17,568 nt of DNA from JACCXG01 sp963785755 (GTDB taxonomy: Bacteria > Acidobacteriota > Vicinamibacteria > Vicinamibacterales > 2-12-FULL-66-21). The notes below the pieces were generated by a model. The model did no database searches. It was not told the origin of the DNA and worked only from the letters and a program-made list of their open reading frames with translations. Shown piece after piece: positions 7,105-15,697 of this stretch. Location of the stretch: NCBI GenBank assembly GCA_963785755.1, contig CAWAXG010000076.1, positions 1-17,568 on the forward strand. Reading direction: 5' to 3'. Made by a program: the position numbers and the translations under genes. Numbering within the stretch: position 1 is the stretch's first letter; the number at the start of each line of letters is the position of its first letter.

Positions 7105-9294
7105 TCAGAACCCCACGACGACCGTCACCGACCCGTGACGGCCGGGCGCGTACACCCAGCGCGGTCCGGCGCTCGAGTAGTAGGAATCGTTCAGCAGGTT
7201 GCGCAGCGTGCCCACGACCTTGAGCTGTGGCATCACGCGCCAGGAGGCGCCGGCGTCGATCAGGCAATAGCCGGGAGTCGGTACTTCGCTCGGTCCGGCG
7301 GCGTCGTGCGAGGCGAACCCGGTCACACGGATGTACGAGCTGACGGCACGGAGGCTGTGCCGCGTCACGAGTGAAATCGACGCCGGCGCGATATCGTCGA
7401 GCGGCGTGCCATCGTCGTCGTCGCGGCCGCGGGAGGACTGTGCCGTGACGCTGAGGACGAAGGCGTGGGGAAGTGCCGCACGCGCTTCCAGCTCGACGCC
7501 GCGAATGCGCGCGGCGCTGCGGTTCCGGAAGAGGAAGCTGTTCGGTCCGGCCTGGTAGCGTTCGATCAGGTTCGAGATGCGGTAGTCGTAGAGCGCGCTG
7601 GAAAGGGCGACGCCACCAGTGTCGTAGCGGGCAATCACGTCCAGCTGGAGACTGGTTTCGGGCTCGAGATCCGGATTGCCCTCGATGAACCCGCGTCCAA
7701 CGGGCCCTCGATAGAAGCGATCCATGAGCATCGGTTCCCTGAAGCCGCGTGACAGCTGCCCGGTCAGGGTGAGCGATGCCACGGGCATGAACGTCGCCGC
7801 GGCTGACCCGGCGATGTTGGCATTCGTCACCTCGCGATCGCCGAAATAGCCGCCTTCGTTCGCGCTGCGCACGACATCGCCTCGTATTCCACCGGACAGG
7901 CGGAGTCGCCGAGCGGCCTGTACGTCCGCCTGTGTGAAAACACCCGCGTTGGTACGCTTCGCGTCCTCGATCGACGGCGTCGTCTGCGTCGTCACCACCG
8001 TGCCCGTCGCGTTGTAAGAGACGACGGTGTCGGTGGATTCGAGCCCGTGGCGCCCGTCGACGTCGCCGCCGAACTGGAGTCTCGCGTTTCCGAATGTCCT
8101 GTCGGCCGTCGCGCGCAGCTGGAACTCGCGCGAGTGGACCTCCGCCTGCTCGAGGCTGCGCGGACGCGTGGGTGTCGGCAGCCGATCCTGGTTCGTCTGC
8201 TGGCGCACCGATCCGAGCAGCCCGTCCAGTCGAACGCGTTGGAATCCGCCAAGCGATCCGCGGCCGTACGAGACTGTCAGCCGCTGGGAATCCTCGGCCG
8301 GCGTTGTTACCTTGACGACATCCACGTCGCTGCGTGGACGTCCAATGTCGCGGCCGAGATCGGTCTGCCAGCCGACCGACAACACCGCAGACGGCGTCGC
8401 GTGCTCCCATCGCAGCCTCGCGCCGCCATCGCGCCAGCCGGAGTTTGGCACCGGACCTTCCGGTGAGTCATAACTGTCGAAGTCCCGGCCGCGCACGCCG
8501 GCGAGAATGCCACCGTTTCCGTAACCAGCCGACACTTCCAGATCGCCGCTGACCTCGGGAAACCCGCCGCCAAGCGTGCCGGCAAATCGAACCTGCAGAG
8601 GGCGGGTGTAGTCAGGCCCGCGTGTCCGCGCGGCGATGACGCCTCCCATCGCATCAGAGCCATACGCGACCGATGCGGGACCGCGGGCGACCTCCACCCG
8701 TTCGACGATGGCCGGGTCGAGAAAGGAGGCGTTGGCTCCGGCGCGCCGCTCGCTCGACGCACGGCTGCCGTCGACCATGATGGACGTCCGGCCGCGAGCC
8801 AGGCCTCGAATCGCCGGCGTCGCCGACTGGCCTTCGGAGATGACGCTGACCCCCGGAATGTTCTCGAGGATCTCGCCCAGCGTAACCGGATGCCGAAGAG
8901 TGATGTCCGCGCCGTTCACGAGCGACGTGGAGGCGCCGGCGGAGACCTCGATGGCCGGCGCGGTGCCGCTGACGTCCATCGACTGCGCAATCGCCCCTTC
9001 GACCAGCAGCGTCACCCCGTTCGCCTCATCGAGCGTCGCGAAGTGAATCGGGCGGCAAACGACCCCGTCCTGGAGGATGACGACGAAGACGAGAGGAGGC
9101 GCCGCTCTCTGCGGCCACTCGAATCTGCCGTCCGCTCCGGTCCGCACCGATCCGCGGTGGCCGACGACAGTGACTTCGGCGTTCGCGATCGGCGTGCGTC
9201 GTCTGGCGTCGATGACCTGTCCGACGAACGCCCGGGCGGGCGCCGCCGCGATCAACAAGCCGAGAAAGGTGAAGGCAGCCACGCGTCTCAACAT
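7105..9294 (-). CDS. TonB-dependent outer-membrane receptor
   Basis: Intact 729-residue outer-membrane receptor for TonB-driven uptake. Signal peptide MLRRVAAFTFLGLLIAAAP with ARA cleavage near residue 22. A short carboxypeptidase-regulatory-like beta domain spans about 23-90 (GQVIDARRRTPIANAEVTVV, GADGRFEWP). The plug is at about 120-235 (LGEILENIPGVSVISEGQSA, IRGLARGRTSIMVDG, VERVEVARGPASVAYGSDAM). The 22-strand-type barrel ends in ...VVVGF with the terminal Phe used for BAM insertion; the NLLNDSYYSS segment before it is typical of CirA/BtuB-like receptors. Unlike Oar-type receptors it is of normal length with a true plug. It diverges from the multicopper oxidase with 87 bp between starts, so a metal or metallophore substrate is possible, but nothing in the sequence fixes the ligand. 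No clear Shine-Dalgarno is seen before the ATG. Confidence 0.92.
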   Translation of the reverse strand: MLRRVAAFTFLGLLIAAAPARAFVGQVIDARRRTPIANAEVTVVGHRGSVRTGADGRFEWPQRAAPPLVFVVILQDGVVCRPIHFATLDEANGVTLLVEGAIAQSMDVSGTAPAIEVSAGASTSLVNGADITLRHPVTLGEILENIPGVSVISEGQSATPAIRGLARGRTSIMVDGSRASSERRAGANASFLDPAIVERVEVARGPASVAYGSDAMGGVIAARTRGPDYTRPLQVRFAGTLGGGFPEVSGDLEVSAGYGNGGILAGVRGRDFDSYDSPEGPVPNSGWRDGGARLRWEHATPSAVLSVGWQTDLGRDIGRPRSDVDVVKVTTPAEDSQRLTVSYGRGSLGGFQRVRLDGLLGSVRQQTNQDRLPTPTRPRSLEQAEVHSREFQLRATADRTFGNARLQFGGDVDGRHGLESTDTVVSYNATGTVVTTQTTPSIEDAKRTNAGVFTQADVQAARRLRLSGGIRGDVVRSANEGGYFGDREVTNANIAGSAAATFMPVASLTLTGQLSRGFREPMLMDRFYRGPVGRGFIEGNPDLEPETSLQLDVIARYDTGGVALSSALYDYRISNLIERYQAGPNSFLFRNRSAARIRGVELEARAALPHAFVLSVTAQSSRGRDDDDGTPLDDIAPASISLVTRHSLRAVSSYIRVTGFASHDAAGPSEVPTPGYCLIDAGASWRVMPQLKVVGTLRNLLNDSYYSSAGPRWVYAPGRHGSVTVVVGF

Positions 9295-9305
9295 CGATTG
9301 AAGTC

Positions 9306-9349
9306 TAACAGCTGAGATTCTCCGGCCGAGCTTGGCCGGTTTTCTGTTA
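9306..9349. promoter_or_regulatory. Nested inverted repeats in the shared TonB/oxidase intergenic region
   Basis: Outer arms TAACAG (9306-9311) and CTGTTA (9344-9349) enclose inner arms CCGGCC (9322-9327) and GGCCGG (9334-9339) with a 6-base loop. The inner hairpin is followed on the plus strand by TTTTCT, so read toward the oxidase it resembles a small intrinsic terminator or attenuator. Alternatively either dyad could bind a regulator controlling both divergent genes. The sequence alone does not decide between these. Confidence 0.45.
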
Positions 9350-9381
9350 CAGTCGAGCCAACTTCCCCGGAGACATACTAG

Positions 9382-12251
9382 ATGAAACAGGACGACAAGG
9401 CGGGCGAGCCTCGCCTGCTGGCGCGTCGCGAACTGCTGCAGATTGGGGCGCGGGGCTCGCGGCGATGGGTGCGGCCCACGCGACGCCCGCGATCGCAGGC
9501 CCGCAGACGCCCGGATCGGGACAGGGACAGGGACAGCGACCGCCGCAGCCGCCCGCGCCGGATACGCTCGCGAATCCAGCGACGATGCGCGTCGAGGACT
9601 GGTCGGAGCCGTGGGTATGGCGGCCGGAGGAGTGGCCGGGCCAACCGCTGACGCTGCAGATCGTCGGAAACCGGCACGTCCCGCGGGCGGTCTCGCCTGG
9701 CAACCGGTTCACGCCGCTCTACAGCTTCAACGGCTCGAGTCCGGGTCCGACGATTCGCACGCGGGGTGATGCCGTTCTGCGCGTGAAGCTGCGAAACATG
9801 CTCGGCCCGAATCACGGGCAGGTGCCGAAAGGGCCAACGCCGGACCCGTTCGAGATTCCGCCGGACGATCTCAAGGCCGCCCTTTGTGCCATTTCGAAGG
9901 CCCAGGGGGGCGACTGCTCCACGCCGCCGACGCGGGTGCTCGAGCACCTCGACGAGCTCCTGCACCACATTCCCGCCACACTCGTGGACACGAGCTGCCT
10001 CGCCAGCCCCGCGAATGTGCCGCACGGTTCGCACACCACGAACCTGCACACGCACGGCGTCCACGTGCAGCCGGGAACGAATCCGAACGGCACGCAGGGG
10101 GACAACACGTTCCTGCGCGTGCTGCCCAGGGGGGACTGGGAGATCCGCCAGCGCGCCGCCGACGGATGCCGCCGCACGCTCGAAGCGCACGAGCGCGTCG
10201 GAGAAGCCGACTTCGAGTTCGCGCTCGGGAACGTCATGGGGTCACGAGCCGGCCGGCGCGGCCCGGGCCAGCCCCATCCTCCAGGTACGCACTGGTATCA
10301 CCCGCACTGCCATGGCGCGACACACGATCAGGTCGCCAGCGGCCTCGCCGGCTTCTTCATCATCGAAGGAGACGTGGACGATGCGATCAATCGGGCGATG
10401 ACCGGAAAGGACCGGCCGGACCCGACCGAGAAGACCGGGCCGTTCGACTACCGCGAACGCGTCATGATGATTCAGCGCGTCGAGGTCTCGTCGCTCGATA
10501 TGGACGCCGGTCCCCGACGCAACCAGGGCCGCCTGCCGCCGCCGGTGGCGATCAACGGCGGATTCTCGCCGACGGCGATCTTCATGCGTCCCGGCGCCGT
10601 GGAGAGGTGGCGCGTGCTCAACGCGAGCGTCGACGGCCGCGGCACGAAGAGCTTCATGGTGCTCGAGGGGCAGTTCGTGTTCGCGGATCGACAACTGTGG
10701 AAGGTCAAGCCGGGCGAAAACGCTGCTGCGCCGCGCGTCGTGGAGCCGGCAACGCGGCAGGACGTCGAGGACGCGACGCGGACCATCTACCAGCTGTCGT
10801 TCGACGGGATCACGCTCGTCACCGTCGAGAACGGCCGGGCCCGCCACACCATCAAGGATCTCTCGAAGCAGAACGCGGGAACGAGGAGCCCGCTCGATCG
10901 GCAGCCGGCGGCGGGCGAGGACCCCACGAAGGCGATGCTGCGCAACGTCGAGGACTGCTACCGCGACGGCGAGAGCGTGCGGAACCTGTTCGTCCGTCCC
11001 AATCAGATCTTCCTGACCAACGCCAACCGCGCCGACGTCTTCTTCAAGGCCCCGGTCGACGCCGCCGGCAAGGTCTACACGATTCTCGCGCAGGAATTTC
11101 TCCTGCACACGGACAACTTCCATCAGCGCCTGCAGGTGGGGATCGCTTCGGGCCGCAGCGGCTTCTCGGCCGGCAACCCCGCGCCGATCGACGTCGTCGT
11201 GGGTTACGTCCGCGTCGCCGGCGCGCCGGTGCAAGGGGGCGATTTCGACGTCATGAGCCTCCGGGATCGACTGCCGGAGGTGCCGCCGTATCTGCAGCCG
11301 GTCGCCGACGACGAGCTGCGGGTCCCGGCGCCGGAGGCATCACGCCGCAAGGTGCCGGCAGGGAGCTTTCGCACGCGCGTCATGAGTTACTCCGGATACG
11401 GTCCGACCGACTTTCCGCTGATCGAAGTGCCCGAAGCGTTCGCACGCAAGCACCCGGAGATGAACAAGCTGCGCTGGGCGGAGATCGACGGCACACGCGT
11501 GTTGCTGGCGCCGTACTCGAGGACCATGGCGATCAACGGGGAGTTCGACCTCGCCGCGAACCCGGAGCCGCCGGTCCCGCAGAAGTTCGGGCATCACGAT
11601 CCGCATCACCCGCGTGCGCTCGTCGACACCTCTGAGGAGTGGGTGCTCTACAACTGTTCGATTCCGCTCTGGAGCCATACCAACAAGGAGAAGTTCAAAC
11701 AGCCCGGTCAATACGCGCTTCACTATCAGGCCTATCCCATCAGCAAGGCCGAAGGGCAGGCCCGCTTCGCCCGCGATCCGGAGTTCCAGATCACCACGAA
11801 GGGCGCCGATCATCCGTTCCACATCCACGTCAACCCGATCTGGGTCACGCGCATCGAGGTGCCCGACGATCAGGGGCGTCTCCACAACGTGCTCGACGAG
11901 CCGCTGTGGATGGATACCGTGTCGATTCCGCGCGGCGGGCGCGTGGTGTTCCGATCGCGCTTCGCGGATTACACCGGCATGTGGGTGAATCACTGCCACA
12001 TCCTGATGCACGAGGATCACGGGATGATGCAGGCCGTGCAGGTCCTGGCGCAGGCCGGCGAGGCGAACTACCGGCCGCGCACCCGCGTGGCGTCGCACCG
12101 GATGTCGGCGGCCGACGTCACCGCGATCTATCCGGCGCCGTCGCTCGACCTGATGTACAGGCAGAGCCTCTCGTTTGTTGACGGGAGTCCGGAGCTGGGA
12201 CAGCAGTTTCCAGGGTTTCCGCTCGACGTGCCGAGGCTGGTCCAAGGTTAG
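9382..12251 (+). CDS. Oversized Tat-exported multicopper oxidase (one frameshift)
   Basis: Multicopper oxidase of about 956 residues, expected to oxidise a phenolic or metal substrate and reduce O2 to water outside the cytoplasm. All four copper motifs are present: NLHTHGVH (about residue 222), HWYHPHCHG (about 303), HPFHIHVNP (about 810) and HCHILMHEDHGM (about 870), with the T1 Cys in HCH and Met as the axial residue. Common laccase-like enzymes have 450-600 residues; the extra length lies in an insert in domain 1 (residues about 130-210, with several Cys) and in a roughly 500-residue middle. The ATG at 9382 follows GGAG (9369-9372) and begins a twin-arginine signal (ARRELLQIG). A frameshift at about 9449 breaks that signal. 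Adding one G (GCGCGGGG to GCGGCGGGG) restores it as AAGLAAMGAAHA. Without the repair the coding frame would begin at 9465 with no signal. Exact substrate unknown. Confidence 0.88.
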
Positions 12252-12255
12252 AGGG

Positions 12256-12440
12256 GCCAGGAAGAACCGCCAGCTGTTCTTCGACAACGGGTTCGCGATC
12301 CCCGCCGGTTCTGCGATCGCCGGCCTCGAAGTGCGGCTGCGCGCACGCTCGGGCAGCACGTCCGGCGCGCCGCGGATGTGCGCGTAGCTTTCCGCTGCGC
12401 CAACTGGACGGCGGCGGCCCACGACGCTTACCGAGCTCAG
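12256..12440 (+). pseudogene. Scrap of a beta-sandwich domain
   Basis: Just after the oxidase stop the frame reads NRQLFFDNGFAIPAGSAIAG, then LEVRLRARSGSTSGAPRMC, before a TAG at 12385. The pattern FAIPAG-I-G-EVRL-A---STSG-PRMCVQLSWDGG is a repeat domain I know from large secreted bacterial proteins. A shifted frame continues with TTLTELSVNGG. No start codon or partner domain is present, so this is most likely a fragment left by rearrangement. Identification is from memory of the pattern only. It accounts for most of the 283-bp gap before the next gene; nothing else is visible there. Confidence 0.4.
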
Positions 12441-12534
12441 CGTGAACGGTGGGCGCGGACCCCTTCAATTCGACGCCGCTGTACGTCATCGAGCCAAATG
12501 GCGCGGTTGGCAGGTATTCTTGCGCGGGTTGGTG

Positions 12535-14487
12535 ATGCGCATCGCGAATTCCCTCGCCCGTGGCGCGATCCTGCTGGCTGCGGCGACCGCGTACCTGGCT
12601 GGTGTGTTTGAGTGGCCTGCCCGATCCTTCGCGATCTCAGGCCCTGGTGATTGGCTCGATCCCTACTTCATCAACGGCATTCTCGAGCACTGGTACTGGA
12701 GCATCACGCACCTGTCGGATCCGGCGTCGCCCGTCATGTACTTCCCCGCGCACGGCACGCTTGGATACTCGCACGGCTTGATCGGGTACGCGCCGTTCTA
12801 CATCCTGGCCAGGCCCTTCCTTCATCCGTTCCAGGCTGCTGCACTCACGCTCTTTCTCGTGATCGAAGTCGGCACTGTGGCTCTGTACCTGGTTTTCCGG
12901 CGGCTCAAACTCGGCTTTGTCGAGGCCATGGCGCTCGTGATGTTCTTCCTGACGTCCGAGAACGTGATCAACGCCGCTTCCGGTCACTGGTCGCAACAGC
13001 TCTCAGTGTTCCTGTTTCCCCCGGTCATTCTGCTGGCGCTCTCCGCCGTCGGCCGTCGATCCACCCTGCTGGCTGGACTCGCCGGCTGTTTCGCGATGCT
13101 GTTGTTCGCGCAGGATTTTTACCCGGCGGTCTTCGCCGTCATGCTGACCTTTCTCTTTGTTGCCGGCTTTCTGCCGCTGACACGCGGCTGGCGACTCGCG
13201 CTCGCAGACCTCGCCTCGCGGTTGTGGGCCTCGTTGACAGCCATCTGGCGTGATGTGCCGCCGTCCAATCAGCCGAGACCTGGACGGGTCTGGCTAGTCT
13301 CCGCGATTGGTCTGTCGTTGTGGTCGCTAATCGTGTTGGTCCACCCGATCGATCCGTTTCAGGTGGGCCCGCTGCGTCTGTCCGCACGGCACCCGGGACG
13401 TCCGCTGTGGCTCGCGGCGGGCCTGAGTGGGTGGTGGGTCTTCCGCCACTGGTCGGTGACTCGTCGACTCGAAACTCTTGTACGACGACGGCGAGGCGTT
13501 CGGCAGATCGCCTCGTCGCTTCGCACATCCGAGGCGTTCCAGTTCCTGAGCCGGCTCTGGGACGCGCATCGGGCCGTGGCCTTGCCGATGGCGCTCGGCG
13601 CCGTTCTCGGCATCCTGGTCTTTCTCTGGATTTACATCCGCGCCTATCTGGAACACCCGGCGTTTCCGTCCGAGCAGCTGGTCGGGCAGCTCACAAGCAT
13701 CCACCCGTGGGCGTGGCGGCAACTCTCAGACATTGGGGAGTTGATCGAGGTCTACCGAAGCCGCCGTCCGTTCGAGGCCGTTCTGCTGGTCTCGGCCCTG
13801 GCGTGGCTGCCGGTGTCTGCTGTTGATCGCCGTACGCGTCTCTATATCGCGTGGTGCGCGTTCATCTCGTTGATTGTGTTGATCAGTCCATTGCGCATCG
13901 GGGAGCTTTCCCTGTGGACGGCGTTCTTGAGGCATATTCCGGGCCTGTCCGTCGTGCGCGATCCCAAACGGCTGATCGAGATGTTCGAGTTGGCGGTGGG
14001 ATTGCTGCTCGCAATATTCGTTGCCCGGCTTCGGGCCAGATCGATTCTTCGGATATCGGTGACGGGGATCCTGTGTGCACTCATGTTCCTGAATTGGAAT
14101 CGCAAGCACTTCGACTTCTTTCGCGCCGATCGTCTCTTCGACCAGTGGGTCGAGGCGCCGATTGCCGTCGATCGCAGCTGCCGGTCCTTTTTCATCAAAG
14201 GCGCTTCCGCAACGTACATGACCGCTCGGCCCGGCCACATGTGGAGTCTGTATGGTGTGGACTCGTGGTTCATTGCCATGCGCTACGGCATACCGACGCT
14301 CAATGGATACAGCGCGTGGGCGCCCGAGACATGGCAATTGGCGAATCCTCAGGAGGCGGGTTATATCCAAGCGGTCCAGCGGTGGATCGGCCAGAACCAG
14401 CTGACCGAGGTCTGCGTGCTGGATATCGACGCCAGAACCATGACGCCCTACATGTCAGCCGGGTCTGCCGGAGCGTCCTCGCGCTAG
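12535..14487 (+). CDS. Polytopic membrane protein, GT-C/YfhO-like
   Basis: About 650 residues with many hydrophobic segments (for example LARGAILLAAATAYLAGVF, AALTLFLVIEVGTVALYLVF, QQLSVFLFPPVILLALSAV). After the first segment comes the loop GPGDWLDPYFINGILEHWYW with acidic residues, the place where GT-C-fold glycosyltransferases carry their catalytic acid; next is YFPAHGTLGYSHGLIGYAPF, as in uncharacterised YfhO-like integral membrane proteins. A soluble C-terminal part (SCRSFFIKGASATYM, NGYSAWAPETWQLANP, VCVLDIDARTM) follows the last helices. The frame is open from 12442, but 12535 is chosen because it starts just before the first membrane segment and upstream codons overlap the domain scrap. 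A role in transferring a lipid-linked sugar to a cell-surface acceptor is possible but is inference. The gene is intact, unlike those to its left, and ends 109 bp before the phosphoesterase. Confidence 0.75.
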   Translation: MRIANSLARGAILLAAATAYLAGVFEWPARSFAISGPGDWLDPYFINGILEHWYWSITHLSDPASPVMYFPAHGTLGYSHGLIGYAPFYILARPFLHPFQAAALTLFLVIEVGTVALYLVFRRLKLGFVEAMALVMFFLTSENVINAASGHWSQQLSVFLFPPVILLALSAVGRRSTLLAGLAGCFAMLLFAQDFYPAVFAVMLTFLFVAGFLPLTRGWRLALADLASRLWASLTAIWRDVPPSNQPRPGRVWLVSAIGLSLWSLIVLVHPIDPFQVGPLRLSARHPGRPLWLAAGLSGWWVFRHWSVTRRLETLVRRRRGVRQIASSLRTSEAFQFLSRLWDAHRAVALPMALGAVLGILVFLWIYIRAYLEHPAFPSEQLVGQLTSIHPWAWRQLSDIGELIEVYRSRRPFEAVLLVSALAWLPVSAVDRRTRLYIAWCAFISLIVLISPLRIGELSLWTAFLRHIPGLSVVRDPKRLIEMFELAVGLLLAIFVARLRARSILRISVTGILCALMFLNWNRKHFDFFRADRLFDQWVEAPIAVDRSCRSFFIKGASATYMTARPGHMWSLYGVDSWFIAMRYGIPTLNGYSAWAPETWQLANPQEAGYIQAVQRWIGQNQLTEVCVLDIDARTMTPYMSAGSAGASSR

Positions 14488-14596
14488 TCCCCTGGAAAAC
14501 GGAATTGCCAGGAGAAATGCGCGACTGGTGAGCTAACAGGTTCGCGCCATGGCCTTTAACGCAGGCGTAGCATGAGGGAGCCCGAAGGGAGAACCC

Positions 14597-15577
14597 ATGT
14601 CGGTCAGAACCAGCTCGCTCGTACAGAATCTCTTCACCGGCCCGATCGATGTGGTGGGTGACATCCACGGTGAAATTGATGCGCTGCAGAATCTGTTGAC
14701 GCGCCTTGGATACGGTGCGGATGGTTCGCACTCGGAGGGGCGGAGACTTGTCTTTGTCGGCGATCTGACCGATCGAGGCCCCGATAGCCCTGCCGTTGTT
14801 CGCCTGGTCAAGCAGTTCGTGGAATCGCTCCGCGCCCAGTGTGTGCTCGGCAACCACGATCTGAACTTGCTTCTGTGCAATCTCGCGGAACAGCGAAGGG
14901 GCTCCGAGCACCCGTTTGGAAAGACCCGCAAGCACGATAATCATTGGTTCTTTGGCGAGCAATCGTCGCTCGACAAATCCTGTGAGCCAACACCGGCAGT
15001 GCTGGCGGACGATCAGATCAGACAATGGGTCGTAGACTTCCTCACTTCTCTGCCGCTTGTACTCGAACGAGACGATGTTCGCGTGGTTCATGCGTGCTGG
15101 GATGATTCGATGGTCGAGATGGCTCGTCGCTCGTCGGATACGGTGACACTCTACAGTCAGCATCACGATCGGATCGAAGCTGACCTTAGGAATCAGGCGG
15201 AATTAGATCTGACCGATCGGAAGCTTCTCCACCAGAACGGCAATCCGGTGAAGGTGCTCACGTCGGGAAAAGAGAGTCGGACCAGAACTGGGTTTGTGGC
15301 TAGCGGGGAAGTACGGTACGAAGAGCGAGTCAAGTGGTGGAACGACTACCAAGACCGACAGTTGTGCGTGTTCGGTCATTACTCGAACGGGCGTGAGCAA
15401 ACGAGCACGTCATCGCAAGCGATCTGTATTGACTTCGCGGTGGCCTCGCGGTGGGAAGAGCGCAGGCAGAAAGCGTTTTCCGGCACCTACAAAGGAAGCT
15501 TGGCAGCACTACGACTTCCCGAGGGAAGTGTCGTGACCGACGATGGGGCGGAGAAGACGCTCGCATGGTCTAGATGA
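14597..15577 (+). CDS. PPP-type metallophosphoesterase (ApaH/PrpE/Pnkp-like)
   Basis: Cytosolic phosphoesterase of 326 residues with all calcineurin-like metal motifs: GDIHG (Asp22, His24), GDLTDRG (Asp56), GNHD (Asn86, His87), VVHACWD with a metal-binding His near 166, and CVFGHYSNG. The family includes diadenosine tetraphosphatase ApaH, PrpE, protein phosphatases and the phosphatase domain of Pnkp; the PDSPAVVRLV text after DRG is closest to the PrpE/Pnkp branch. The substrate (dinucleotide polyphosphate, phosphoprotein or RNA end) cannot be told from sequence. GGGAG lies about 6 bases before the ATG. By eye the gene has more A/T at third positions than its neighbours, for instance around 15180-15300, and may be a later arrival. 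No operon partner is obvious. Confidence 0.85.
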   Translation: MSVRTSSLVQNLFTGPIDVVGDIHGEIDALQNLLTRLGYGADGSHSEGRRLVFVGDLTDRGPDSPAVVRLVKQFVESLRAQCVLGNHDLNLLLCNLAEQRRGSEHPFGKTRKHDNHWFFGEQSSLDKSCEPTPAVLADDQIRQWVVDFLTSLPLVLERDDVRVVHACWDDSMVEMARRSSDTVTLYSQHHDRIEADLRNQAELDLTDRKLLHQNGNPVKVLTSGKESRTRTGFVASGEVRYEERVKWWNDYQDRQLCVFGHYSNGREQTSTSSQAICIDFAVASRWEERRQKAFSGTYKGSLAALRLPEGSVVTDDGAEKTLAWSR

Positions 15578-15603
15578 AGGCACGGCTCGTCAGCACGGCC
15601 TTC
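15576..15603 (+). terminator. Hairpin at the end of the phosphoesterase gene
   Basis: GAAGGC (15576-15581) pairs with GCCTTC (15598-15603). Between them lies a symmetric internal loop of ACG on each side, then GCT paired with AGC around a CGTC tetraloop. The hairpin overlaps the stop codon of the phosphoesterase. Only TCTCCC follows, not a T-tract, so it may be a weak terminator or an mRNA end-stabilising structure rather than a strong intrinsic terminator. Confidence 0.35.
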
Positions 15604-15627
15604 TCCCGCCACCAGGGACTCAAGGGC

Positions 15628-15656
15628 TTGACGGCTGCCACAAATTGTATCAGTAT
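15628..15656 (+). promoter_or_regulatory. Candidate promoter of the GntR-ABC operon
   Basis: TTGACG at 15628-15633, a 17-base spacer, then CAGTAT at 15651-15656: a near-consensus -35 with a weaker -10 at the preferred spacing, about 42 bases before the GntR ATG. The -10 lies inside the palindrome at 15646-15665, so a bound regulator would block it. Confidence 0.5.
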
Positions 15657-15665
15657 ACCCATACA
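15646..15665. promoter_or_regulatory. Operator-like palindrome for the YtrA-type regulator
   Basis: TGTATCAGTATACCCATACA holds two concentric dyads: outer arms TGTAT and ATACA (15646-15650 and 15661-15665) and the inner palindrome GTATAC (15653-15658), both centred at 15655.5. GntR-family regulators bind such dyads and YtrA-type members usually repress their own operon. It overlaps the presumed -10 box 33 bases before the regulator gene. Confidence 0.55.
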
Positions 15666-15697
15666 CTTGCACTTCGCCGAACAGTAGACCTTCTTCG

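Noticed and set aside
6833..8410. Long minus-strand open frame of 525 codons
   Set aside because: It overlaps the TonB receptor in another frame, is extremely Arg-rich and has no domain text; it is a high-GC shadow.
9884..11635. Long plus-strand open frame of 583 codons inside the oxidase gene
   Set aside because: Out of frame with the copper motifs, dominated by Arg/Ala/Pro; a shadow of the oxidase.
12235..12262. CTGG/CCAG repeat at the end of the oxidase gene as terminator
   Set aside because: Pairing is interrupted and no T-tract follows.
10242..12422. Two long minus-strand frames opposite the oxidase (10242-11234 and 11340-12422)
   Set aside because: Antisense shadows with His/Arg/Asp-rich text and no recognisable fold.
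14494..14516. CCTGG/CCAGG inverted repeat after the membrane protein gene
   Set aside because: Only a 5-bp stem with a 12-base loop and no T-run; not a credible terminator.
14530..14596. Possible integron attC-like remnant (TTAACGC...GCGTAGC) before the phosphoesterase
   Set aside because: Core-site consensus RYYYAAC/GTTRRRY is not met and no paired inner sites are visible.
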